Assembly (NCBI GenBank): GCA_019117285.1 | Contig: DXAA01000009.1 | Coordinates: forward strand, 1-47,889 | Direction of reading: 5' to 3' | DNA length: 47,889 nt | Origin: Candidatus Limosilactobacillus intestinigallinarum | GTDB lineage: Bacteria; Bacillota; Bacilli; Lactobacillales; Lactobacillaceae | Shown here: positions 17,391-25,393 of the stretch, in pieces | Layout: each line of letters starts with the position of its first letter | Numbering within the stretch: position 1 is the stretch's first letter | Translations under genes and position numbers: made by a program | Notes under the pieces: generated by a model | Database searches by the model: none | Told to the model about the DNA's origin: nothing | The model's input: the letters and a program-made list of their open reading frames with translations, nothing else

Positions 17391-18251
17391 CTAGTCCAAG
17401 AAGCCAATGTGGTGCTCGTCAGGGGCGCCCGCCATCTTCTTCATGAAGGTTGGCAATGCCCGGCTGATTTGGTGAGGCAGGACGATGTACTGGTCCTTAG
17501 CGAGTTGCTCGGCAATGGCACTGTGCGCATAGACCGCAGCTAGGACCGCCTTCAATGGGAATTGGTGGAATTCGGCCACAAAACCGCCGACCATGCCGGC
17601 CAGAGTATCGCCCATGCCACCGACGGCCTGGGCAGGGGTGCCGATGGTCAGCTGGTAGGTCTGGTCTGCCGTGTAAATCTCGGTGTGGTGCTTTTTGAGG
17701 ACCACCGTGGCGTCGAGCTTGTCACGGGCCGCCCGATTGCGTTCGGGAGTCTGATCGGCAATCTTGATCCCGGAGAGCCGCTGCCACTCCATTTCGTGAG
17801 GGGTGTAAATGATGTTGCCCTGGGGAGCCGCCAGCTTTTCCCGGGCCATCAGGGTGATGGCGGAACCATCAATAACGACATTTTGCTGGTTACTGGTGTG
17901 GGCGAAGACGTTCTTGAGGATGCGCAGTCCCTGTTCATCGTCACCGAGACCGGGACCGACCACGACCGTTGTGGCCGCGGCCACCAGGCTGGCTACCTGG
18001 TCATCGTTGGTGAAGTCGGCAAACATCGCCTCGGGGAGCTGGGAATGCAGGGCGCCAGAGTTACTCTGGTCGGTGCAGACGGTTACCAGACCGGCACCGG
18101 CGCAGACACTGGCGGTAGCGGCCATGATAATGGCACCACCAAAGTTACGGTTGCCACCGACCAGGGTCACCTTACCGAAGGTTCCCTTGAAGCTATGTTC
18201 GGGCCGTGGCTTGATGACATCATGCAGGATTTGGTCAGTTAATTTTTCCAT
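17391..18251 (-). CDS. nnrD: ADP-dependent NAD(P)H-hydrate dehydratase
   Basis: The 286-residue enzyme of the ribokinase-like fold repairs hydrated NAD(P)H, a metabolite-damage function. The family signatures are KVTLVGGNRNFGGAIIMAA, GPGLGDDEQGL, the IIYTPHEMEWQRL segment and GGMGDTLAGMVGGF with the catalytic Asp. The epimerase (NnrE) domain is absent, so it is the stand-alone dehydratase. I chose ATG 18251 because AGGAAG lies about eight bases upstream; the frame extends 18 codons further. It is divergent from pepV. Confidence 0.92.
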   Translation of the reverse strand: MEKLTDQILHDVIKPRPEHSFKGTFGKVTLVGGNRNFGGAIIMAATASVCAGAGLVTVCTDQSNSGALHSQLPEAMFADFTNDDQVASLVAAATTVVVGPGLGDDEQGLRILKNVFAHTSNQQNVVIDGSAITLMAREKLAAPQGNIIYTPHEMEWQRLSGIKIADQTPERNRAARDKLDATVVLKKHHTEIYTADQTYQLTIGTPAQAVGGMGDTLAGMVGGFVAEFHQFPLKAVLAAVYAHSAIAEQLAKDQYIVLPHQISRALPTFMKKMAGAPDEHHIGFLD

Positions 18252-18341
18252 AAAAACACTTCCTAAATGATTTCGATTTTGTAATCTACACTTTAATGGT
18301 ATCATTATTTTAGCAAATTAAATAATTGGAGGAACTAGAAA

Positions 18342-19742
18342 ATGACAGACTGGTTAAAAGCGGCACAGAGTCAGGAGAAAGATTACCTGAATGATTTAAC
18401 GGCCTTAATGAAGATCCCGAGTGTCCGGGACGATTCGGCGGCCACCGATGAATACCCCCTCGGCCCCCGGCCGGCGCAGGCCCTGGCTGCCTTTTTGGAG
18501 ATGGCAGAGCAGGACGGTTTCCGGACTAAAAACATCGACAACGTGGTCGGCTATGCTGAATGGGGTGAGGGCGACGAAACCCTGGCTATCTTGGCCCACC
18601 TGGATGTCATGCCGGCTGGTAAGGGGTGGGACACTGATCCGTTCGACCCGGTAATCAAGGATGGCAACCTCTATGGTCGTGGTGCCTCCGATGATAAGGG
18701 CCCTGGGATGGCGGCCTACTACGCCCTGAAGTACCTCAAGGACCAGGGAGTAACCTTCAACAAGCGGGTACGGTTCATTGTCGGGACCGACGAGGAGAGT
18801 AATTGGACCGGGATGCACCGTTACTTCGAGGTCGAACCAGCACCAACGCTGGGCTTCTCACCCGATGCTGAGTTCCCGGTTATCAACGGTGAGAAGGGGC
18901 AGGTTTCACTGAAGATCGGGGCACCCGCCACTAATGGTGACCAGTATGTCCTGGAGAGCTTCCACTCCGGCCTGCGCTTCAATATGGTGCCGCGCGAGGC
19001 CGTTGCCCTGATCACGGTTCCGGACCGCAATGAGATGACGGCAGCCTTCGCCCAGTTCGTCGACGATAACCCGATCACCGGGACGGCCGAAGAAACTGCC
19101 GATGGGCTACGGCTGACGGTGATTGGTAAGGCGGCCCACGGGATGGAACCAGAACAGGGGATCAATGCCGGGACCTACCTAGCCAAGTTCCTCGATCAGT
19201 ATGACTTTGCGGGTGGTGCCAAGAGCTTCATTCACTTCCTGGCCAAATACCTCCACCTCGATACCCGGATGGCCGGCTTTGATGGGGCCTTCACTGATCC
19301 GGTGATGGGTGAACTGACGATGAACGCCGGTATCCTGAACTTTGATCAGGAAAAGGGTGCTGACATCGACATGAACTTCCGTTTTCCTAAGGGGATCACA
19401 CCTGACGAGCTGGAAGTCAACGTCAAGCAGGTCACTGACCAGTTGGGGATGACGGTGGCGCAGGGGCCTTCCCAGAAGCCGCACTATGTTGACCCAGATG
19501 ACCCAATCGTTAAGACCCTGATGCAGGCCTACATCGACCTGACCGGTGACACCGAAGCAAAGCCCGAGGTGGTCGGTGGGGGAACCTATGGCCGGCTGAT
19601 GGAGCGAGGGGTTGCCTTTGGGGCCCTGATGCCGCAGACACCAAACACCATGCACCAGGCCAATGAATTCCAGCCGGTGGATGACCTGATCAAGTCGATG
19701 GCCATCTACATGGAGGCCATCAATAATTTAGTGACCGATTAG
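18342..19742 (+). CDS. pepV: Dipeptidase PepV (M20 family)
   Basis: The 466-residue cytosolic zinc dipeptidase completes breakdown of imported peptides to amino acids. Metal and catalytic motifs are visible: AHLDVMPAGKGW (His and Asp), GRGASDDKGP (bridging Asp), FIVGTDEESNWTG (Glu pair), SPDAEFPV, and TPNTMHQANEF (C-terminal His). Length matches lactobacillar PepV. TGGAGG precedes the ATG. It is divergent from nnrD and about 60 bases upstream of the universal stress gene with no clear terminator between. Confidence 0.95.
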   Translation: MTDWLKAAQSQEKDYLNDLTALMKIPSVRDDSAATDEYPLGPRPAQALAAFLEMAEQDGFRTKNIDNVVGYAEWGEGDETLAILAHLDVMPAGKGWDTDPFDPVIKDGNLYGRGASDDKGPGMAAYYALKYLKDQGVTFNKRVRFIVGTDEESNWTGMHRYFEVEPAPTLGFSPDAEFPVINGEKGQVSLKIGAPATNGDQYVLESFHSGLRFNMVPREAVALITVPDRNEMTAAFAQFVDDNPITGTAEETADGLRLTVIGKAAHGMEPEQGINAGTYLAKFLDQYDFAGGAKSFIHFLAKYLHLDTRMAGFDGAFTDPVMGELTMNAGILNFDQEKGADIDMNFRFPKGITPDELEVNVKQVTDQLGMTVAQGPSQKPHYVDPDDPIVKTLMQAYIDLTGDTEAKPEVVGGGTYGRLMERGVAFGALMPQTPNTMHQANEFQPVDDLIKSMAIYMEAINNLVTD

Positions 19743-19805
19743 TGCACATCTGTGCAAGAGTGGTAAAATAGGGATGTAGCGATAGTAGTTTTTGGAGGTG
19801 TTTTT

Positions 19806-20303
19806 ATGAGTTATCAAAAGATCCTAGTCGGAATTGATGGTTCGAAGCAATCAGACATGGCCTTTAACAAGGCGGTCGAGGTTGCCCTGCAAAACAATGC
19901 CCAGCTCAACCTGTTGAGTGTCATCAATGGTGAGCGGTACCCAAGCACGGGCCCGAGTGGCTACGGCTTTGTTGACCACAGCATCTATGAGTCCGCCGTA
20001 GAAGAGATGAAGAAGCGGCTCGGTGCTTACCAGACGAAGGCAGAACACGCCGGTGTCAAGGACGTTAAGACCGACGTCGTCATCGGTAACGCCAAGCTGG
20101 AACTGGCTGAGCACTACCCAAGTGAACACGACATCGACCTGATTGTTATCGGGGCCACCGGTTTGAACGTGGTTGGTCGGTTGATTGTCGGGTCAACCGC
20201 CGCCTACACGATTCGTGAAGCACCTTGTGACGTCACGGTGGTTAAGACCGATATGAAGAACAAGAAGCTGGACATTAAGAAGGACAGTTATCCAGAAATT
20301 TAA
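19806..20303 (+). CDS. Universal stress protein UspA family
   Basis: The 165-residue single-domain UspA protein has an N-terminal KILVGIDGSKQSDMAFNKAV and the C-terminal nucleotide-binding signature GATGLNVVGRLIVGSTAAYT (G-2x-G-9x-G-S/T), so it is of the ATP-binding type. Such proteins support survival under stress or starvation, but their specific targets are rarely known. TTGGAGGTG precedes the ATG, and a terminator follows ten bases after the stop. Confidence 0.9.
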   Translation: MSYQKILVGIDGSKQSDMAFNKAVEVALQNNAQLNLLSVINGERYPSTGPSGYGFVDHSIYESAVEEMKKRLGAYQTKAEHAGVKDVKTDVVIGNAKLELAEHYPSEHDIDLIVIGATGLNVVGRLIVGSTAAYTIREAPCDVTVVKTDMKNKKLDIKKDSYPEI

Positions 20304-20312
20304 TCAGGTGAT

Positions 20313-20348
20313 AAATCCGAGAGGCCATTAGCCTCCCGGATTTTTGTT
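20313..20348 (+). terminator. Terminator of uspA-type gene
   Basis: The hairpin aaatccgagaggc / gcctcccggattt (one mismatch) with a 5-base loop is followed by TTTTTG TTTT. Confidence 0.85.
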
Positions 20349-20445
20349 TTCAAAGGAAACCATGGCAAAATAAATAAAAGCTAGTATAATCATGGGTGTC
20401 AGGTAACAAAATACCATTACTATGACGATGGGAGTAAATAAATAG

Positions 20446-21852
20446 ATGCAATTACGACTCAAGTATTTAATCAGTGGAGTGGTGGTCCTCCTGCTCATCC
20501 TCTTGGGCGGGATCTGTGTTCACCAGCACACCCACTTTAATCGAAACACTAGCATCAATGGCGTGCCAGTAGGGGGACTGACCGCCCAGCAGGCTTATAC
20601 GAAGGTCAAGAACACCAAGCGGGCCAATAAGGTCTATTTGAATGGTCGGTTGATAAGCCAGGGGAATGCAACCCCATCTGGGATCACCAGTAAGGATCGG
20701 GGGAAGTTCGACCGGGCGCTCAAGAAGCAGGCAACCTTCTTCCCGTCCAGCAAGCGCCAGAACATTGCCATCTGGACCCCGGAGTCGAAGGGTGATCCCC
20801 AGCTTTTAGCAAGCAAGATGGTTGCTGTCAACCGTCTCCAGCAGATGAACCGGGGACGTCGGGCACCAGTTGATGCCTATGCCGTTTTGGAACATGGCAA
20901 GGTCAAACTGGTCGCCGCCAAGGCCGGAACCCAGTATGACCAGGATGCCCTGATGAAGCAGTTTGATAACCAGGCAGCCAACGGGACCATCCGGTTGACG
21001 ACCCAGCGTAAGCAGCCGTTGTCGACGCAAAGCAGTACGGTCCAAAACGAGAAGAAACAGCTCCAGAAGCTGGTTGGCCGGAGCGTCCAATACAAGGTAG
21101 AAAACAAGACCTACCACTTTACCACGGCGGATGTGATCAGCAAGGCAACCTACCGGGATGGTAAGTATCACTTTGACACTAGTAAGGTCAGTGCGAAGAT
21201 CAACCAGATCAACAAGTCCCAGGCAACCCTGGGCCGGGCCTTCAAGTTCAAGACCCATGATGGCAAGGTGATTACCACCAATCGCAAGGGGACCTATGGT
21301 TGGAAGATTAGTGACCAACGTGCTGGTCAGACCCTGGCCCAGGCTCTGGCGGATGGCAAAAAGGAGGTCCGTGCCGACCACGACATCTACGGGATCGGTT
21401 ACACGACCCGGGGAACCGGCTACGGGGTTACCAGTAATGATGGGATCGGTGGCACCTACGCCGAGCTATCCATTGCCGACCAGCATGCCTGGTTCTACCG
21501 TGATGGCAAGTGTGTCTTTGACGCCGATGTCGTAACGGGAGCCAACACGCCGGAAGAGGAAACGCCAAAGGGTGTCTGGTACATTATGTACCAACAGTCA
21601 CCATCAATCCTGCGTGGGAAGAACAGTGATGGTTCCGACTACGCCAGCAAGGTTCAGTACTGGTCACAGTTTACCAACAGTGGTTGTGGTTTCCACGACG
21701 CTAGCTGGCGGAAGAACTGGTCAAAGACCGCCTACCTGAACGGTAATAACGTGGCCACCGGTGGTTCACATGGTTGTGCCAACATGCATCCGAGTGACGC
21801 CGGAACGGCCTATCACGCCCTCCAGGTTGGTGAACCAGTAATCGTATACTAA
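20446..21852 (+). CDS. Membrane-anchored L,D-transpeptidase (YkuD domain)
   Basis: The 468-residue extracytoplasmic enzyme has an N-terminal anchor (residues ~8-28, GVVVLLLILLGGICV). A region of ~300 residues, similar to the peptidoglycan-binding-4 type found in Gram-positive Ldt proteins, is followed by a YkuD catalytic domain from ~340. The active-site motif GGSHGCANMHPSDA carries the catalytic Cys and its upstream His. It should form 3-3 crosslinks or attach wall components. The charge is strongly basic (many Lys/Gln). GGGAG lies 13 bases before the ATG, a somewhat long gap. Confidence 0.9.
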   Translation: MQLRLKYLISGVVVLLLILLGGICVHQHTHFNRNTSINGVPVGGLTAQQAYTKVKNTKRANKVYLNGRLISQGNATPSGITSKDRGKFDRALKKQATFFPSSKRQNIAIWTPESKGDPQLLASKMVAVNRLQQMNRGRRAPVDAYAVLEHGKVKLVAAKAGTQYDQDALMKQFDNQAANGTIRLTTQRKQPLSTQSSTVQNEKKQLQKLVGRSVQYKVENKTYHFTTADVISKATYRDGKYHFDTSKVSAKINQINKSQATLGRAFKFKTHDGKVITTNRKGTYGWKISDQRAGQTLAQALADGKKEVRADHDIYGIGYTTRGTGYGVTSNDGIGGTYAELSIADQHAWFYRDGKCVFDADVVTGANTPEEETPKGVWYIMYQQSPSILRGKNSDGSDYASKVQYWSQFTNSGCGFHDASWRKNWSKTAYLNGNNVATGGSHGCANMHPSDAGTAYHALQVGEPVIVY

Positions 21853-21871
21853 AATTAGTCGAAGATAAAAC

Positions 21872-21903
21872 AAGCCTCAGACGTTGGTCTGGGGCTTTTC
21901 TTT
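21872..21903 (+). terminator. Terminator of the L,D-transpeptidase gene
   Basis: The hairpin aagcctcagac / gtctggggctt (one wobble) with a GTTG loop is followed by TTCTTTT. The TnpB element begins eight bases further on, so the terminator tail doubles as the guide region of that element. Confidence 0.85.
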
Positions 21904-22080
21904 TGGGGCAGTGAACTACTCGGCCATCAATGACCGAGCTTCTGGGAACATGGCGTAGTATTTGGGATGTTACACCTGTATTCAGGAGACCCAACTTACG
22001 GAACGCCACTCTTTTACCATGGCTAGTTCCTAGCCCATGGCGTTTAATCCTTGATGCAAGATATTAATTGCCGCATTAAC
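21891..22080 (-). ncRNA. Candidate omega RNA (reRNA) of TnpB copy 1, with guide
   Basis: On the minus strand the 3' end of tnpB runs into a folded segment. It has an outer stem GGCGT (21952-21956) with ACGCC (22003-22007), a stem TTGGG (21962-21966) with CCCAA (21990-21994), and an inner CCTG/CAGG hairpin (21975-21986). The right-end hairpin CTCGG/CCGAG comes next, and the element ends in GTTCAC. By analogy with ISDra2 TnpB, the ~16-20 bases past the element end (21891-21910) would be the guide. The compensatory change in copy 2 supports the fold. Ends are approximate. Confidence 0.75.
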
Positions 22081-23357
22081 ATCCCGGTCGTGGTGGGTGC
22101 CGCAGTTTGGGCATGTCCATTCACGAATATTAAGTGGCTTAGGGCCACTATGGTAACCACAGTGGCTACAAATTTGACTAGTATAGTTTGGCTTAACCAC
22201 CACTAAGCGTTTACCATACCAGGCACACTTATATGCCAACATGATCCGAAACTGATACCAACTAGCGTTCGCAATGGCCCTAGCTAGACAATGGTTCTTC
22301 TGAAGATTTTTGGCTTTCAAATCTTCAATAACGATTACGTCATACTGCTTAACCAAGGCCGTCGTTAATTTATGCAAATAATCTTTTCTTTGGTTCGCTA
22401 TCTTGGTTTGATAGCGAGCCTTTTGTTGTCGCGCTCGTTGCCAGTTTTTATAATCATCTAATTCCGTCTTCACTGTTTTGTGGTTATGGTTCCATTGACG
22501 GACGGCAACCGTCGCTTGATGTTTCCGTTTGGCATACTTACTTTGCCAGGTAACTACCTGTTTCTCATACCACTTAGCGTTATAAGTTTCATACTTAATA
22601 CCATCAGAACTAACGGCTAGATCGGTGATCCCAACATCAATCCCGACCGTTTTCCCTGTTTTATTTAATTGCTTAGGAGGCTCAACCGCCACTTGTAATG
22701 ATAGATAGTAGCGCCCAGTTGGCGTAAAGCTAACTGTATAGCACTTAATTTTGCTATTAGCTAGTACTGCTGTTTTACTGGTCCGGATACTACCAAGCTT
22801 GGGCAATCTTACCCGCCGCTTAGCAAGTACCCGACAAACTGACCGCCCTGTATAAGCCTGCCGAATAGCATGACGCGATTTGAAGTGTGGATAGCCGCCC
22901 TGGTGCCTAAAGAGCATCTTAAAGGCCTGGGCGAGGTTATGATTAACCACGAGAAAACTAGTTGAATCACTAGTCTTAAGAAATGGATATTCCTGCTTGA
23001 GTCTTTTCAGGAGATAATTCATGCCATATTCATTGACAAAGTGACTGCTGGGATTGTTTTGATAACGTTCCTTCGCCATCGCTAGCATTTGGTTCCAAAC
23101 AAAGCGATCGTTACCAAACATCTGCCATAATTGTTCCCTCTGCTGAGCATTGGGATATAGACGGAGCTTAACGCCCTTGATAATCTGCACCATCTTCACC
23201 ACGATTCCTTTATCAGCGGTCGGTTAACATAGCTAATTAGTATTTGCGCACTAATCTTTCTGTTAAGCATATTATATCATATTGCAAAACATACGTTCGA
23301 GCAAAAGCCAAAAAATAGGCAATTCATCATGTCCTTAAAAGAACGTGTTTCCTTGCC
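21911..23357 (-). mobile_element. IS200/IS605-type element with tnpB only (copy 1)
   Basis: Limits come from comparison with the second copy at 32449-33896: shared sequence runs from gtgaactactcgg (right end) to ccttgcc (left end), about 1447 bases, with unrelated flanks. The left end folds into an imperfect palindrome (GGCAA outer stem, GTTCTT/AAGGAC inner stem, 23318-23357), and the right end has CTCGG/CCGAG (21919-21938), as in Y1-transposed elements. No tnpA is present, so it is an IS1341-like, tnpB-only element that would need a transposase in trans. Element polarity is minus: the left end is at high coordinates. Confidence 0.88.
22030..23202 (-). CDS. tnpB: TnpB RNA-guided endonuclease (intact copy)
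   Basis: A nuclease of up to 390 residues from the IS605 OrfB/TnpB family, ancestor of Cas12. The N-terminal domain begins VQIIKGVKLRLYPN. The split RuvC domain is complete: GIDVGITDLAVS (Asp189), [12 protein letters not shown] (Glu293) and HDRDVNAAINIL (Asp near 372-374). The zinc finger is [14 protein letters not shown] followed by CPNCG. All catalytic residues are present, so it is probably active. Start choices are GTG 23202, GTG 23199 and ATG 23193; AAAGGA upstream suits the latter two. Codon use is more AT-rich than its neighbours. Confidence 0.92.
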   Translation of the reverse strand: MVKMVQIIKGVKLRLYPNAQQREQLWQMFGNDRFVWNQMLAMAKERYQNNPSSHFVNEYGMNYLLKRLKQEYPFLKTSDSTSFLVVNHNLAQAFKMLFRHQGGYPHFKSRHAIRQAYTGRSVCRVLAKRRVRLPKLGSIRTSKTAVLANSKIKCYTVSFTPTGRYYLSLQVAVEPPKQLNKTGKTVGIDVGITDLAVSSDGIKYETYNAKWYEKQVVTWQSKYAKRKHQATVAVRQWNHNHKTVKTELDDYKNWQRARQQKARYQTKIANQRKDYLHKLTTALVKQYDVIVIEDLKAKNLQKNHCLARAIANASWYQFRIMLAYKCAWYGKRLVVVKPNYTSQICSHCGYHSGPKPLNIREWTCPNCGTHHDRDVNAAINILHQGLNAMG

Positions 23358-23379
23358 TGTTTTCAAAAATGCCATTCTC

Positions 23380-23422
23380 CCGTTTTCTCGTACTTAATTA
23401 TTAGGGACACGAAAACGGAGGG
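23380..23422 (+). promoter_or_regulatory. 5' hairpin touching the ribosome site of the GH73 gene
   Basis: A perfect eight-base repeat (CCGTTTTC at 23380-23387, GAAAACGG at 23411-23418) closes a 23-base loop, and its right arm includes the first two G of the GGAGGG ribosome site (23417-23422). If formed in the mRNA it would reduce access to the start. No ligand or regulator can be inferred. Confidence 0.45.
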
Positions 23423-23428
23423 ATGATA

Positions 23429-24544
23429 ATGAAGAAACCAATCTTAATCAGTGTGGTGGCTATCTTGGCGATAGCCAATCCGGGAGTGACCGTGACGGCT
23501 AGTTCGCTGGGCAGTCCGGTTCAGGAGGCCACCCACGCGATCATCAGCCAGCAGCCAGTCGACGAGCAGGCCGTCCAGGAGGAAGGTGCCGAATATGCGG
23601 CGGCGTTTTTAACCGCTTTCCGCCAGCTCAGTGTCGATTATCAGCAGGCCTTCGCACAGGGTGTGGCTGATGGACAACAGGGCCATCAACAGTCGATTAC
23701 GGGGGTCGTGGCCCAGACGGCCTACCAACGCGGGTGGGCACGTGGTCAGCAGTTGCGCAAGGTAGGTGGAGCAGATACCTCCCCGGCAGAGCCGCCGGTG
23801 TCCACCGATGATTCAGGAACGACGCCCCCTGATGAGGGGGTGGTCGATAGCCCGGCCCCGGACCAAGAAGAGTATGGGGCGGTGGCGCCGACGAACGCGC
23901 AGCGGGCCTTCATCAACCGTCTGGCGCCGGCCGCCCGGCAGGTGGGGGCCGCGTATGACCTGTACCCGTCGGTGATCATCGCGCAAGCCGCCCTGGAGAG
24001 CAATTGGGGGACCAGCCGGCTCGGCCGGGCGCCCTTTCATAATTTATTTGGGGTGAAGGGTTACTTTGCCGGGCAGACCACCAGGCAGTCGACCAGTGAA
24101 TACCATGGGGGCCGTCAGCTCATGGTAGTCGACAACTTCCGCCGCTACCAGAGTGACTACGCAGCCCTACGTGACTATGCCGAGACTCTCCAGGCACCGC
24201 TCTACCGTGGCGTCCATCGACAGGCGGCAGCCACCTATCGCCAGGCTACCCATGCCCTGCAGGGACGGTATGCGACTGATCCGCAATATGAGCAGAAACT
24301 CAACCGCCTGATTGACGGTTACCGGTTGACGCGCTATGATCGCCGACCGCATCACGCGGAGACAGGCCACCAGGCACCGGTCAGGGTAAAGCTGGCCACC
24401 GTGCAGCCATCCCGGCGGCCACACCCGGTGAAATCAGGGCACCAGCACCAGGACCACCACCGCTTGGCGCCGGTCATCTCGGTCATCAGTGGCCTGGGAT
24501 CGGCGGGATTGGTGGAGCTTGGGCGGCGCTTGTTTTTAAAATGA
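23429..24544 (+). CDS. Exported GH73 N-acetylglucosaminidase (autolysin-type)
   Basis: The protein has about 371 residues. A signal peptide spans residues ~1-24 (ending VTVTAS). A ~100-residue Ala/Gln-rich helical region with ADGQQGHQQ is followed by a Pro/Asp/Thr-rich linker. The GH73 domain (~150-300) has FINRLAPAARQVGAAYDLYP, the catalytic ALESNWGTSRLG and NLFGVKGYF. The tail is His-rich (HQHQDHH) and ends in a hydrophobic stretch plus RRLFLK, which could be a C-terminal membrane anchor; no LPxTG is seen. The second ATG (23429) is better spaced from GGAGGG than 23423. Confidence 0.87.
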   Translation: MKKPILISVVAILAIANPGVTVTASSLGSPVQEATHAIISQQPVDEQAVQEEGAEYAAAFLTAFRQLSVDYQQAFAQGVADGQQGHQQSITGVVAQTAYQRGWARGQQLRKVGGADTSPAEPPVSTDDSGTTPPDEGVVDSPAPDQEEYGAVAPTNAQRAFINRLAPAARQVGAAYDLYPSVIIAQAALESNWGTSRLGRAPFHNLFGVKGYFAGQTTRQSTSEYHGGRQLMVVDNFRRYQSDYAALRDYAETLQAPLYRGVHRQAAATYRQATHALQGRYATDPQYEQKLNRLIDGYRLTRYDRRPHHAETGHQAPVRVKLATVQPSRRPHPVKSGHQHQDHHRLAPVISVISGLGSAGLVELGRRLFLK

Positions 24545-24573
24545 AAAAAGACCGAGAAGTTAATCTCAGTCCT
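24544..24573 (-). terminator. Terminator of the deoxynucleoside kinase gene
   Basis: On the minus strand, GACTGAGA pairs with TCTCGGTC through one U-G wobble and is followed by six T. On the plus strand that pair is an A-C mismatch, so the hairpin favours the minus-strand gene. Confidence 0.75.
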
Positions 24574-24576
24574 TGC

Positions 24577-25209
24577 TTAGCGGATGGAAGCCAACCGGTC
24601 ATCGATCATGCCGAGGACGGTTTCCACGTTCTTTGGATCTTCCAGGTCGTAGGTTTCCAGGTCAATCTTCATCTTGGGACTAGCATCGTAGTCCTTGTAC
24701 CATTGCTTGTAGGCACTCCACATCTTGTAGTAGTAGTCCTTGAGTTCGGGATTATCGTCGATCTGTTCGTAGTCGCGACCCCGCTTCTTGATCCGGTAGA
24801 GGATCGTTTCAAAATCGGTTTCGGAATAAACCATGAGATCTGGTGCCTTCTTTGGCAGCTGCTGGAGGTCCTTCATCATGTTATCGAGCAGGTTGAGGTA
24901 GACCTCGAGCTCGGTATCCGTGATGTTCCCCTCAGCGTTGTTCTCACGGGTGAACAGGGCGTCCTCGTAGATGGAGCGGTCGAGGACGTTGTTGTCATCG
25001 GACAGCGCCTGCTTGATCATTGAGAACCGCTTGTTCAAGAAGTAAATCTGAAGCAGGAAACCGTACTGCTTCGGATTCTTATAGTACAGTGGCAAGACAG
25101 GATTGTCGCCGACTGGTTCAAAAAATGCTTTAGTGTTGAGGTGTTCGGCGATCTTGCCCGTCAGGGTGGTTTTGCCGACACCAATCATTCCTGCTGTAAT
25201 TATCACCAT
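24577..25209 (-). CDS. Deoxynucleoside kinase (dAK/dGK type)
   Basis: The 210-residue salvage enzyme phosphorylates deoxynucleosides. The P-loop GMIGVGKTTLTGKIA is at the N-terminus; FEPVGDNPVLPLYYKNP and the DRSIYEDALF (DRS) motif identify the deoxyribonucleoside kinase family found in lactobacilli as deoxyadenosine/deoxyguanosine kinases. RIKKRGRDYEQ is the lid region. One gene is seen where some lactobacilli have a tandem heteromer pair. AGAGGGG precedes the start. Base specificity cannot be told from sequence alone. Confidence 0.92.
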   Translation of the reverse strand: MVIITAGMIGVGKTTLTGKIAEHLNTKAFFEPVGDNPVLPLYYKNPKQYGFLLQIYFLNKRFSMIKQALSDDNNVLDRSIYEDALFTRENNAEGNITDTELEVYLNLLDNMMKDLQQLPKKAPDLMVYSETDFETILYRIKKRGRDYEQIDDNPELKDYYYKMWSAYKQWYKDYDASPKMKIDLETYDLEDPKNVETVLGMIDDRLASIR

Positions 25210-25239
25210 GATGGCCCCTCTTTACTTTTAATAACACAA

Positions 25240-25309
25240 AAACCATCTTACTACAAAATGTTGTGGATTCCTATGGTAAATTTTGCTAGATTTAGTAGGA
25301 AGATGGTTT
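25240..25309. repeat. Inverted repeat between the kinase gene and the 203-aa gene
   Basis: The arms AAACCATCTT (25240-25249) and AAGATGGTTT (25300-25309) are perfect, and a further ACTA/TAGT pairs after a three-base bulge. The 50-base interior is AT-rich. It lies in a divergent intergenic region, where it could be an operator, a leader hairpin or the remnant of a small mobile repeat. Confidence 0.5.
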
Positions 25310-25336
25310 ATCGAATCGTTTAAAATTAATTAAAAT

Positions 25337-25365
25337 CCGGTCGGACCGGCTTCGCAAGCGGTCAC
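25337..25365. promoter_or_regulatory. Overlapping GC palindromes before the 203-aa gene
   Basis: CCGGTCGGACCGG (25337-25349) is a perfect 13-base palindrome and overlaps a second hairpin (GACCGGCTT / AAGCGGTC around CGC). The two folds are mutually exclusive because they share GACCGG. No T run follows, so this is not a terminator. A role in controlling the gene at 25394 is only a guess. Confidence 0.4.
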
Positions 25366-25393
25366 GAGGGAAAGATAAAAATGAGGGGAAGAT

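Noticed and set aside
23202-23357. tnpA (Y1 transposase) adjoining tnpB
   Set aside because: The space between the tnpB start and the left end is about 155 bases without a frame; the element is tnpB-only.
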